Assembly: GCA_949825025.1 (NCBI GenBank)
Contig: OX463785.1
Span: 18,787,971-18,851,970, forward strand
Origin: Siphlonurus alternatus
Lineage: Eukaryota > Arthropoda > Insecta > Ephemeroptera > Siphlonuridae
Direction: 5' to 3'
Length of the DNA: 64,000 nucleotides
Positions 1 to 13,200 of the stretch are shown here, piece after piece (the stretch's first letter is position 1; each line of letters begins with the position of its first letter). The translations under genes were made by a program, and so were the position numbers. The notes below the pieces were generated by a model. It was not told where the DNA came from. It saw only the letters and a list, made by a program, of their open reading frames with translations, and searched no databases.

Positions 1-343
1 ATTTTTAAGTATTACTCAAGCAGTTTTTTTTTTAGGTGATTACTCTTTTGATATTTTTTTTATCATCGTAAAATGATAGTTACATTCAGAGCTTTCTCGT
101 TCTTTATTGCTGACACGGGTTTGAACTTAGTGCGGTGGAAGGTAACCCCTACGTTGCGGTCGTGCTGGATTGTCACACGTTTGGGAGGGATTGCAGTGGT
201 CGGCAGGTGAGCCACTCCTGTGACAGGTGAGCTCGGAGGTAGATTATGTAAGTGTGTGGAGATTTTATTTCCTTTCTCACTCCTCTCCCTCCCTCTCTCT
301 CTCTTTCTGTCCCCCTGTTTCTCTCCCTCTCTATCTTTCTTCT

Positions 344-400
<57 letters not shown>

Positions 401-2204
401 CTGTCTCACCCTTTCTATATAATAAGCCATTCAGATTTATCAAAAAGATAATTAAAATCAGTCTGTTTCTAATAAAATGGATAACAGAAAAATTGATATT
501 TCTTATTATTAATAAATCAAAGTAAAAAATATATGTTATTCATTGTAAAGATACAAAGCAATATATGTAGTGTGATACAATACCGTGATTATTTCTTGTT
601 TGATTTGCTTCAGTCAGCTTTCAGTTAACAATTACTATATAGCAACTATTTAAATCGATATAGTTACTTCTACTTATACTGCTTAGCATTGCAGGAATGT
701 AAGGTCTTTGTACATTGGGAATGCACGTGATAATTAATGATAATTGCTATTAAATTTACTACTGAAACATTCCTTAAAGTATTAAGTAGTTTATCATAAT
801 TAATATCAATAACTTTATGCAAGTAAATGAAATCTATGAATATAGCATAGTCTTTTCTATGTCTACTTACTTGAATTAATATAGCATCATGTTATTTAAT
901 TATCATTGTATTTTTAAACATTACCTTCTCTTTTCATTGTTCACATGTTAAAATAATTCTGTAATATGAAATACACTTTCATATGGTTTAAAAGAAAAAA
1001 AAAACACTGCAATGGTAGTCTTTATTTGCGTTATCGTAACATTTTTCTCCAAAATATATTCAGAAGTGTTGCTGTAATTTTAAATTTGCTTTTTAAGGCT
1101 CTGAATAAACTTATTTTCATATCGGTACGTGCACAATAGTATTCAAATTTTTTATTATTTTTTTCAACACGCCTGTTCATTTGAAGCAAAATTATTCATA
1201 ACTTTTACAACAGAGTAATAATTGGTATATTTTTTTTTAGCAAGTTAAACTATAAATCAATATTAAAATAAACTATTATAGAAAAGAAAATTGACTTCAA
1301 AAAGTTATACAACATGTAACTTTTATAAAACTTGAGATTATAAAAAATACATACTTTTTTTTTGTATTAAATCATTATAAAAAGTATGGAAAAATAAGAT
1401 TTTTATTTGTACAGGCACAACTTTTAGGTCAATCAATGATAGAAAAAGAAATTTTCCTTTTTGTTAAAAAAAATAGTCGGACCACTTACAGACTTCTCAA
1501 CTTTTCTATTTTTTTGTTTACTTTTTCAAGTTCTTTTTCTTTTAAACCTCATCTTGTCTTTACTCACTATACTTCATTCTAATGAATGTTAAACTTCTCT
1601 AGGTGATTTTTCTATTATTGGGAACTACTTACACTTTTATAAAGGTCAATATATAATCTCGGTTAGATGGTTCGTCGGGTGTGTGAGAGATTCGCTCTGG
1701 TGAGGCTAACATTAAGCAACCATCAGATGTTTGTTAGAGAAGGGTACTAGTCGAGCTTGGCATGAGTGATGTGCTACCACCATTGCATTATCTTTGTACA
1801 GCCTAACGCATCTCAACATATAATCTTTTATGTTTAACATGCGTTAATTTTTTTAAATCACAATGGAAAATTTGCATGAAAATTTTTATTATATTTTTGG
1901 ATAAAGGACCCTTAAATTTTCAGTTTTTTTTATTTAACCCTGAAAGTCAGATTGCAAAATGTTATGACATCATAGGCATGTCCGCTCCTATGTCTGCGTG
2001 TTAAAGATTTGCAAGACTATGACGTCACTGTGTTTTGTAGTATGATTTTAAGGGGTTTATATTAAAAAATATGAAAAATTGGCATTGATAGTCCTCTCTC
2101 CTCTATAATGCAAATATGCAATAAAAATTTCATGTAGGTCATTCATTGGGGCTCAACCCAAACTTGTGCGTTTCATGGATATATCGAAAGTATAATAGGG
2201 TATT
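1..2204. other. Downstream flank, mostly unrecognised
   Basis: A GC-richer patch at about 100-240 and a (CT)n tract at 347-398 stand out. A second mixed-composition patch lies at about 1650-1800, and a CRE palindrome at 2020. No gene is seen. Confidence 0.8.
347..398 (+). repeat. (CT)n microsatellite
   Basis: About 26 CT units inside a wider pyrimidine-rich stretch (275-415). Confidence 0.97.
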
Positions 2205-2510
2205 TATCTAGTAGTGACTGAGGGAACTATGGAAACCTTAGTTAAAATAGTCGGTGAAGAATAATTTCATTACTTCCCGTATATATTTATATTTTATTTT
2301 TTTAACTTTTGTTTGTTACATAAAGGATACATTGAGTTCACGTCAAGTTAGTCAGTTAATAGGTATATTTACTAACAATAAGTATAATATTTTCACATTT
2401 GTTATTATAAAATATCATTCTTTATCTCGGTAAAATCTGTAAGTTTCTGGAATCGAACTCACGACCATTTGATTAAGAAAAATAGGACGTTTTATTAACC
2501 CATACCCCAA
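2205..2510 (-). mobile_element. Degraded SINE copy, reversed
   Basis: GTAGTGACTGAGGGAACTAT and the following GGAAACCTTAGTT are family body; GGAATCGAACTCACGACCAT at about 2450 is the complement of the B box and its flank. The AT-rich middle is inserted or decayed. Confidence 0.6.
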
Positions 2511-2867
2511 ATGCCTAGAAATAACACTTTGTGGTATTAAAAAATAAAAGAAACATTTAATCAATTTAAAAAGTTTTTATATGATATTTTATTGATTAAA
2601 TTTAGTTTATACGTCAAAAGGAAGAATGAAATATCATCAAAAAACTTTTTAGATTTGATTTACATGGTGAAAAAACTTGTTGCAAAGAAAATAATAAATA
2701 ATAAGATTCTGAGTGGAGGCTTAATTTATTACCATCGTTAGTATTGTCAAATTATATCAGTCTATCATTCTTTTTATGAATACATAACAAAAAATCTTTG
2801 AAGCTATATATAGTTCGAAAGATCATTCAATTTTTTAAATTCTAATAATTTTTGGTTGCCTTCTACC

Positions 2868-2983
2868 CACTCCTCGCCTCGGAAAATTTCCCTTTGCGGC
2901 CTTGTTAATCACTACCGTAAAAATAGCACAAGACATGGTGATTAACAAAGCTGCAAGAGAAAAATTTCAGAATCGAGGAGTGT
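2868..2983. mobile_element. Hairpin MITE, family C copy 1
   Basis: CACTCCTCGCCTC at the left pairs with the right end GAGGAGTG, and CCTTGTTAATCAC pairs with GTGATTAACAAAG. Same family as 20961-21075. Confidence 0.78.
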
Positions 2984-3163
2984 GCATTATATTAATGATG
3001 AAAAATCGATAATCTAAATATTAAATATCACTTAATGCTTACTTGAATATTAATTATTAATATACCATTATTAATTAAGATGTAATTTATGAAAACTTCC
3101 ATATAAGAATTCTCACAAATTAGTGAAATTGCCTACATCTTACATACACTACGCTCAAATTTT

Positions 3164-3243
3164 GGTATTTAATACGCAATCGTTGACGACACTTCATAAG
3201 AATAACATCATCCGTTGTCAACGAATACGTATTAAAAAATACC
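3164..3243. repeat. 80 bp imperfect hairpin
   Basis: GGTATTTAATACG with CGTTGACGACA faces the complementary TGTCAACGAATACGTATT and AATACC. No second copy was found. Confidence 0.6.
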
Positions 3244-3857
3244 GTCATGTATAAACGTAATGATGGAAATCTGTTGTCAATCTTGTCCCTATTATTCTGA
3301 CTATGAATGTATTATAACAATTATAATCTATGTATTACTTCTTCATGAATTAACCATAGTTAAAAAAATTAATTACCCATTGTAATTTTAAAAAATTCGT
3401 ACACATATGAGTAGTTGGTCAAGTAAAAAACAGAAAAAAGGCGTCTGTTTTTGTCACATTTCAAGCAAGATTTTTTTCCTTTTTTCAATCTAAGCTTCTT
3501 TGGACCTTGTTTTTTACTTCAAAATAATTAGCATTTCATGATTTATTGAACTAAAATACAGCATATCTCTCTTCTTTTTTTAAAAACGTAACTTTAGCTT
3601 TAAATTAAAACTTCTGACAAATATGTAAAAATACGAATATATCCCTTTAAAAAAAAGCAAGCAATCTTGATCATTAAGTTTTTCTGTAGATTATATAAAA
3701 AAATGCAACACTTGAAAAAAGGAACAAGGGACGTATAAAAAAAAAAAGAAACCCTACAAAGAAAAAGATATGAGGGAATTTTCTTCTGTTGAGAGCCAGA
3801 TTACCAATTAACCCATGAGGTCAACCTTTCCATCGTTGCATGTTAACAAAAAGCGTC

Positions 3858-3952
<95 letters not shown>

Positions 3953-6900
3953 TTAAATGGATGGCAGTCCGGGAGAGACAGGCGGCTAGGGAGAGTATTA
4001 TGTATATAAAGAGGGTTGAATCTGATATTCTCTCCCTCACTTATAACGTAAACCTAATTACTTTGTTCAAAACCAACCAATTATAAACACTATTTAACTT
4101 ACCTGTCAACCATTTACTACTCTAAATTGTAGAGAGGTATATTGTGTATTTAAAAAATGTTAAATAAATAGAATTTAAATTTTAAAATTTATAATTTAAA
4201 ATATTATATAATTTAATTTATATAAAAATAACATGTATTTTAAATTTATTATTACAATACATATAGTAGATTTTGTTTTATATTGTATTTTTTATTAATT
4301 AATAATTATAAATTAAATTCATGGTTAACAGATGTTATTTAAAGGAATTGTAATTTCTATCTCGTATTTAGTTGGTTTTTATGTTGTGACTTAGAAATTA
4401 AAACGGTTAAATTATTAATTCAATTAAAATCATTATTAATACATAATTTGAAACTCCCTGAGAATTTTTGAAATTGAAGCAATTCAATGATAAAATGCAA
4501 ATAATATAAAAGAAAACACTTTGAAATGTACAAGAAATTTATACCTGCTCCATTTTTGCGGTTATCGCCACATTCAATTTATGGAAGCATTGTCTTCGGG
4601 ATTTTGGTTGTATTTTATCTTACCTTTTACCAAAATTGTAAATCTGCATCTTTTTTCTCTTGAAGTTGCAGCAGCACCTAAATTCAAGCTGTCCTAGCGT
4701 ATTAACAAAACTTAGGTAAATAATAAACCTATTGTTATTCTTAATGTTTTGAAATATCAAAGATAAATGGTGTTTATTTTTTATTTGTAGTAAACCTGCT
4801 GTGAAAATAATAGAAATACTTAACAATAAAAGTGAAAACAATGGTAGTGATTAATCTTCAACAATGTAATCACCAACAATAACACAAATAGCTAAGCCTG
4901 GGGATTCACAGAATGTGTTTCAATCTATCATGTAGTAAATAAAGATTTCTTTTCCTTACATTTAGCTGTCATATTTCTTGGCAGCTATTTCAGACATTTC
5001 CATTAACAAAAATATAAAAGATCAAAATAATGAAATACTTTTTTACTATCAATATCTCTTTTTAAAACGTCAAATTTAATAGAAAAAATTTAAATTTTCC
5101 TTTAAAATAATTAATTACAAAATGTATTGTAGTTTTCAATAATAAGGTAATAATAGTAATTATATTTTATTGTATATTTTAATTACAAATACAATATTTC
5201 TCTGATTTTTTAATTAAAAGTCGCCATTTTTTAATAAAATTGTTTTACATCCATGATATCAAATGTTCATATCACATCTACAGTATAATACATATCGTAT
5301 TTTAATTTACTTTCAACAATAAAAATATTTCAGTCACTAAGGAAGGGGAATTTAAAAAATCAGCTCAAAATGTAAATAAAGTGTACGATAAAATGTAATT
5401 GAATTTCGCCTTTACGTACTTTTAAAATAAAGGTCAAATTTGCATAAAATTTTCAGTACTTTCGTCATTTACATTTTAATGAAGTTTCTAATAAAATTGT
5501 CATTAATTTAAAAATATGGAAAAAGTGCTCCGAGTATTGACAGTAATTTTATTTTTTCATTATTTCAGCTCTGAATTCAAGAGACGTGACGTCATGAACG
5601 TAATACAACTTTCACACGACTGTGACGTCATAACGTGTTTTATCTTGATTTTTAACTGTGGATGTTTTTTTATACTCTTGACACAATACGTTTAACAGAA
5701 ATTATCTTTCCATATTGCCAAATTTTTAATTACATCCAGGTTATCCATGCATTACCTGAATGGGTGATATTGGATTTTGGAGGAAAATAAGTTGCTATAT
5801 TTTATCCAATCATGCATCATGCTTTTATACTGTTTTATTTTATAGATACTTTAACCTGCAATTTACTGTATTGATTTTATGAGGGTATTTTTTATAACAT
5901 GAACTATTAATGATAAAGAGAATTAAATATTTATTAAGTCATCGCTTTACAAAAATCATGTTTATTTTGTTTTAAATACAGTGTTTTTTTTATAAATAAT
6001 TTTTTTATTATTATTAAAAGAGGAAAATATTGAATACAAATTCATTTGATGATTGAATTTTCGATCAAAAATGTATTTAATATTAGCCAAAATTTTCAAT
6101 TTTTTTTAAAAGGTTATTTTTGTTTTTAAGTTTTTTGAGCTTACAAACAGGAGTGGGAAAATTTGATTTTAAATTTAGTGGAGAGAAGATATGTGGGGCG
6201 GTTATTTTTATTTAACATATATTTTTTTAGGCGCATCTTTTTTTCTTTGAAACCTATGAGCAAATATGCAAAACACAACAATATTATTTTTATCTGGGTT
6301 AGCAATAATAATTATTATTACTATATCATAAACTTTATAATGTGTTAATAATATTTCTCTAATTATCTCTATGTATATTTTTGTATGACAGTGAAATTTT
6401 AAATTTGTTTATTTTTTTATCAAGATTCACATTGCAATTCAATAGAATTCAGACGTCTAGAAGAACAACAATGAAAAAGTCATATCTCAATTTCCAGATC
6501 ACTGACACTCTACATTAAAAATCATACTACCTTATGGACCTCAAAAAATAGAATATACGACTTTTATTTTTTGGACATCGATTTATTCAATAAAGCAGAG
6601 ATTGGTGCCCCACCATTGGAAAAAATAATTAAGTACCATTTTTTAGATTCTGGCCTTAAACTTCAAATTATTTGATCGATGATTTACAAAGGAATTTTTT
6701 ATACTAAAGATTTTATGTTCTTTTGGTTTTGAAAAGCTATTTTCAACATTGATTTAGCATACAACCTTAAATTTAACAGTGCATGTTATGTATAGCATAA
6801 TATATTACTTAATATTTGTGCTATAAAAATAATGCTAAAGGGCTTTAGAAAAACTGCTTGAATAAATAAATGTGCAAAATTTTCATTGCAAATCAATGAT

Positions 6901-9900
6901 AAATTATTGAAAATTAAATTTATCAAAATTGTTTTTAATATAATTTCACTGTCATTCAAACAAATTTTAATTTAGAGATATTTTGTCAACAATAGTATTT
7001 TCATTTTAATATACAATAACTTTTTTTCTTGTTAATATGTACACATTCAATTGATAGTTTTTGTTAAACACAAATAACGTTTTTATAGTTCAGAATTTAA
7101 TACAAATTACTGTACAATGCTATTAATTAATATTTTTTTAATTACACACTTATATAGTTTGTCAGTTTCTTTGCATTGATCAAAGTTGTTTTGGGGACAA
7201 ATTTTTAGTATATTTATTTTTTCTATTTTGATTTAGGTCTCATTAAATCACTAATTAGATGATAATAATAACAGATAATCTGCACTAGGAAACCCACTGA
7301 ATTTTTAATTAATAGCAGGAAGTGAGCAAGAGGTTTGTTAATTTTAATATCAGTGGTCCATAAATTATTTTTTGGTCCATTTTTTGCTTTAAAAGAAGAT
7401 TAAAGAGTTTACCACACGATTAACAATATTAAAAACAAAAACGATTATTTATTTTATTTTTTAATAATTGTTTTTTAAATGTCACTTGTTTTTCTTATCC
7501 ACTGTGCGCAAAAAAAACACTCGTTGTATTATGTAGAAGTCCAATTGGGCCAAATTTACACTTTTTTTTTGGCACCATTTATGTCTTTTTTGGTCCTTTT
7601 TTTTCCTGTTTTTTTATGCCATAATTCAGTAAAAATTTTAATTTTAAAATCATGAAAATATGTTACAATTGATTTGTTTATGTTTTTTCACATTTTAAAT
7701 TTGTTTCTTTTTTTATGATATTCTTCTTGAATTATTATATACATTGATGGAGGTTTAGAAATATTTTTGAATTATATCCATATTTAATTTCAATACAATA
7801 ATTAACATCTTAAAATAAATTAGATTTTCGAGTTAATGGAGTTTTTTCACAAAGTATTATATACCTAATCTTCATTTTAATTTGACCTTTCAAAAACATT
7901 TGTATAATGTACTTCTAATGCAGATATTTTTTTACATGTAGAAAAACAATATTGAAGATCGATTGGCCATTGTACAGTTTTTTACTCTCCGTATATGATA
8001 CACGATACATGTGACCTATATAAACAACAGCTCATTGTTATTCCATCAAGGCTTATGTCTCCTCTCTTGCAATCTTTGCTAGATATTTTCCCTTGGTGAT
8101 ATCACCATTAATGATGTGACACGGAATAGAACTGTTCTATTTTTTTTTACATTATAGTATGATGTATGTATTGTTAAAATATCTTATTACATTTGACAAG
8201 TAAATGGATATATCACAAGTTAAGTGACAGTGTAATAAATTCAATACTGTGAAATTGATGTTTTTTTAATGAAACAATAAACATAAATATTTTAATATTC
8301 TTTCCAATGCATAGATATTTTTTAACCCTAGCAATAACAAGGACGAAGAGACGACCCTTTTTAAGTGGAAAAGAAACGTGAAATACTGCATAAAGAAATT
8401 TAAATAAATTTTTAATTGGGAGTTTAGCCAAACAGTAATTTATTTATGAAAAAAAAAGAGTGATATTTTAAAGCAAAATTTAACATAAGGGTATAAGTAG
8501 TGGATCTTTTGCCCCCCCCCTTCCTCCCTGGTATAGCATGGGACAAAAAAAAAAAAAAAAAAAGTGCTTGGTAATGCTAGGGTTAATTAGGATTTCTGCT
8601 TAAACATTTTTTTTTAATTGACAAATTTGAGCCCTACAAAAACTTAACGCTTGCGAATTAACTTCGAAACGCGAAACCTTTTATTTTTTCTCACCCATGT
8701 AAATAACATTTCATTTACATCTTAAATATATTATTCAATTTTTCCTGCAACAATTTCTTAAATACATTCAGATGTTTTACATTCACAATAATTAACATAT
8801 CGTATTCCAATTATTACATAATATATACTATCGTATTTCTCATAAAGGCAGATTTCAAGGAACAACATGAACATTTTAATAGACATAACAATGAATTTTC
8901 AGCATACATCCAAAGCCAAAAGTATCCAGCTATTGTTCTGTTTTAAAAAATACAGCCCTTATTCAGGACGTGTTTATTATAGATATGAAAATTGGGGTAC
9001 TCTTTTTTTTAAAATAAGCACGATTATTGATCCTCGTAATGTCCCTTAATCCTGAAGAAAGAGAAGTGGAGATCGAAGATACTTTTGTTCTTTGGTGTAC
9101 CTTTTTATTGAATTGACTAGTTTATATTGAAATTTTAATAATCATAACAATTTATTGTTTATTTATCCTAATTATTTAACAATTTCTTATTACTTATAAA
9201 TGTTTTATGAATATTTTTTGGTCAATTCGAATAATAAACTATAATGCAAAATCCTATATAATTATAAATTCACTTTATAAGCTTTAAGAGGAGACTTGCA
9301 AAATTTAGTTAAAACCATATTGAATTTCTTGTATCATAAATTATATAGACATAATATATTCATGTAATACTATAATAATATTTTTGAAGACTGTTTCGGA
9401 GTGTTAGAGCTTTATATGACGTTTTCTATCACTTTAAATTACAAATAAATTTGTCAAAGTGTTAACATAAGCCTGCAGCTTGGCAATGTTATTATAATTA
9501 TCGTAGTGCAGCCAAAGTTAGTATGAACTCCGTGAGGCTACACTTCTAAATTTGATGTTTTTAGTTCTTAAATTATTTTAGACTGCCAAAATCAAAACAA
9601 TACAGCTGACATATGCAGTAAGATTACTTTCAATGTTAAAAAATAAGAAAATATCTCTTATTAGAAATTTTGTTTTGAATTTTTCAATCTAAACTTCTGT
9701 TGTTTCTTCAGAGATTTTTATTTTATAAATTTTTTACAGTTGATTTATTAAAAAATAATTAAATTTTATAGCAAAGTCCATGTCAATCCAAACCTCTTTA
9801 AGTTAACACATCAATGTTAAATCATACGCTTCCATGAGTTTCATTTCACCAAGGTGCAAGTATAATTTCAATCTAGCCCTGAAACACATAAAGATACCAA

Positions 9901-9955
9901 TTTTTCCATACTTAAGATAACCTTTAGTTTTTGGTTCAATTTAAGTACATATTTC
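3244..9955. other. Downstream flank, AT-rich, no gene seen
   Basis: This is very AT-rich sequence. It has a (CT)n tract at 3862-3950, two CRE palindromes 36 bp apart at 5587 and 5623, and a poly(C)/poly(A) pair at about 8511-8561. Short open frames here have no family resemblance and fit chance expectation. Confidence 0.8.
3862..3950 (+). repeat. (CT)n microsatellite
   Basis: Pure CT of about 89 bp. Confidence 0.98.
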
Positions 9956-9961
9956 TTTATT
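9956..9961 (-). terminator. Candidate poly(A) signal of the nAChR gene
   Basis: AATAAA on the minus strand lies about 53 bases past the stop codon. It would give a very short 3' UTR. AATAAA is frequent by chance in DNA this AT-rich, so later signals are equally possible. Confidence 0.35.
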
Positions 9962-10013
9962 TTTGATACAATTATAATGCAGCTTATAGAAGTAATAACT
10001 CCTGGAGGCTAGT

Positions 10014-10211
10014 TTACAGTCCGGTTGCTATGTGCGGTTTTGCAGTTGTAGACGCGATCTCGGAGAGTCGAACGTCTATGGGAATCCGATCGTCGTAGAG
10101 GGTGGGAGCCTGAAGGATGATCCCTGCAGTTCCAACGAGCACCGCCAGGGTGAAGATCCACAGGAAGAGACGGTCCAGTACCATCGCCACGTACTTCCAG
10201 TCCTCCTTCAC
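10014..10211 (-). CDS. nAChRalpha: nAChR alpha last exon with TM4 and C-terminus
   Basis: The exon encodes 65 residues and a TAA stop. The acceptor is [27 protein letters not shown] is the hallmark pre-TM4/TM4 sequence of insect nAChR subunits. TM4 runs about residues 7-33 of the exon, followed by the conserved [14 protein letters not shown] and a short extracellular tail ending IATGL. The length agrees with a normal, intact C-terminus. Confidence 0.97.
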   Translation of the reverse strand: MKEDWKYVAMVLDRLFLWIFTLAVLVGTAGIILQAPTLYDDRIPIDVRLSEIASTTAKPHIATGL

Positions 10212-13200
10212 CTGCAAGATTACGACACAGGTTAGAACCGTGAGGTCGGTTTACATGAGCGAGGAGAAGCGATTTTGGTGTGAAATATCGTGCTTTAAAG
10301 TTTAAAATTGGAGCTTTCGTGAGTTAAAATTTTAAGTGCGTATTTTTTTTCGGCTTGCACTGAATTTTCTAGGTCCAGGCAATACCAAAGGGCATTGCAG
10401 GAACGCGCCGAAGTTACTGGGCGCAAGCAGTTTTAGCCAAGCAGAATAATAAAAGTCGTGATCCGAAACTCCTAAGCTCGGTTTTTAACAGTTTAGTATG
10501 TAATTGGATTTTATTATTTCCTTTATATAAATAAATTATTACTTAGTATATAGACTATCCGCCCGTAGAACCAATAACGTATTTCGATATCTAATTGTTT
10601 ATTAACTTGATTTGCACATCGTAAAATTGTTTAAATTAAATTAAATTTTTATAAATTTTTATTTAAGATAAAATTAAATTAACTAATTTTCTCTTATTAA
10701 CTTAACTCTTGTTTTTCTTATTTATTATACTTATAAATGTTTCAAAATAAATATACTTAATGATTATGGATATTAATATGAAGACAATCATACAATATAA
10801 TTAATTCAAATTAAATATTAAGCAAAAAATAATTTCAAGTGTTTGATATAAAGAGAAAGTATTATTAAATTAATCTACACAACAATCTGTACAATTAATC
10901 ATTTTTTCATATAAATAATAAAAAAAAATCCCTATAAGTCACTTAATTTTACGGTAAAAAAACGTTATTAAGAATTTAATTAAAAATAGCTTTCTATAGC
11001 AATTGCTTGCAATTTATTCCTCAGGATTTAAGTTTGATTCTTATTAAACGTCTTTCAAATATTATTATAGTATGACAAATTATGTCTATATAATATATGA
11101 TACAAGGAATTAAAATTAAAATAGAACTGTTTTAACTAAATTTTGCAAGACTCTTGTAGTTTGTTAAATGAACGTACACTTCTGGACATCACGAACTCGT
11201 GCCTCACTTGCTAGAGCTGCAGCTCCAATGAAAAGAGATGCAGATTCGCAAATTTGGATGAGGTAATAAGGGCACTCAGTCTATCATTATCAAATTAGTT
11301 TTGTTTAATCACGCCTCCAAATAGACTTCGTTGTAACTCACAAATAAAGTAGTAGTAAAGTTCTTGGTGTCCAGAGAAACTTAGAATTTTAAACAAAATT
11401 GAAAGTGTAACGTTTATTATTACCCTTGTCGAATCTTCCTCTCTCTTAGTATGATCCGCTATGAAGCGTACTCCATCTATGGCCTTGTGAAGCTCGGGAC
11501 AATTATGCCAGTGGTGAGCACGTCTCGTACACGGGCTGGTCCTCTCATCTTCAAGTAGCATGTTGCTGTCAGTGCCTGGCGTACTGGCAGTCCCTCCTTC
11601 TGCAGATGGCGGGGGTGGAGCGTGCACAGGGGTCCCGTGGATCCGACACCCCACCAAGGGTTCGGCTTGAGACGATGACGTCATACTCGAGTAGTCCCTG
11701 TGAAATGGCCACGTGACAACGCTACGGAGTTGTGGCGGGCCCCAACGTCAATTTAAATCAATTTTTTTTTATTTTTAAAGCGCTTTTGTTTTTTTCCACA
11801 ACATCGATATCTATATTTTATATTAAAAAAAAATTTAAAAAAGTAAGAGATTTGTTTTAAATTTTGTAATCATTTAATATTGTACTTCATTCATTTAATG
11901 TATAGTATTGTTTGTAATATTTTTATAATTTAAAAATTGAGTTCAATTAGATTTATTTCAAAATCTAATTTTAAGTAATGTTTTCTAATTTAATTTACTT
12001 AATTAAAATTCGATATAGTTATCGCATGACAATTGAAAAACATTGTACTATTTAGTAATGATTAAAATGTATTTTACAGTATTATGAAATATCATTTTGA
12101 TTATAACATAATCAGTATAATCACAAATTAAAAATAATATAAATGAACATTTTCAAAATAAATACTGAAATGCATTGAAGATGACAAATATGGGGCCTTC
12201 AGTTTATGGATATAGGAATGGGGTACTGACCGGTATTTGAGTTAGCAATACTAGTAAAAAGTACTGTGAATTATCTGAAGAACGAGCCCTATTAGAGCAT
12301 TCTACGACAATTTGCTGATTTTATATGAATTTTTAAAACTTTTTTTGATGACGTCATAGCATTGAATCTTAAATGGGGAAATGCATCAGTTAAAAAAGTA
12401 AAGTGCGCGCCAGAAAAAAAAGTTGAGTTAGTATTTTCTAAAAATAGTTCAAATAGTCCTCCATATCAAACCAAAATTCAAAAAATTCTTTCTCAAATAG
12501 GTTTGCCAGAAAAAAATTCCAAAGTCAGAGTGAACGCGTCGCTTAACATGGGGCCTTACCTGACAAAAACCCTCGAATATCTCGAAAAAATACACCGTTA
12601 GGTGGTATGAAAAAAATATAGTGATGTTCTATGACCCAAGCTTTAACCAAAAACCGATTAAAAAAAAATTCTCTCGAATCCATTTTTCCGTAAAAAAATC
12701 AAGAAAATCTACCATGTTAATTCCCATAAGATTTTTATTATTTTTTTACGGAAAAATGGATTCGAGCGAAAAATTTTTTAATCGGTTTTTGGTTAAAGCT
12801 TGGGTCATAGAACATCACTATATTTTTTTCATACCACCTAACGGTGTATTTTTTCGAGATATTCGAGGGTTTTTGTCAGGTAAGGCCCCATGTTAAGCGA
12901 CGCGTTCACTCTGACTTTGGAATTTTTTTCTGGCAACCCTATTTGAGATAGAATTTTTTGAATTTTGGTTTGATATGGAGGACTACTTGAACTATTTTTA
13001 GAAAATACTAACTCAACTTTTTTTTCTAGCGCGCACTTTACTTTTTAACATTGCTAAAATAAAAAGTTATTGAAGTACGAATTTCAAACCTTCATTATCG
13101 TGATTCTAGCACCTGAAAACCTTGCAAATGAAGTTTTGGTTACATTTCAATATTAAGTATGGGATTTGGCAATGTTAACTGATCTATTTTCCCGTTTAAG

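Noticed and set aside
9049..9080. CCTGAAGAAAGAG...GATCGAAGATA, a possible second hammerhead-like motif
   Set aside because: Stem II does not close and the GAAAC box is degenerate; too weak to call.
12362..12896. Two frames of 79 and 91 codons that look like small proteins
   Set aside because: They are arms of the foldback element and mirror each other as inverted repeats; no family resemblance.
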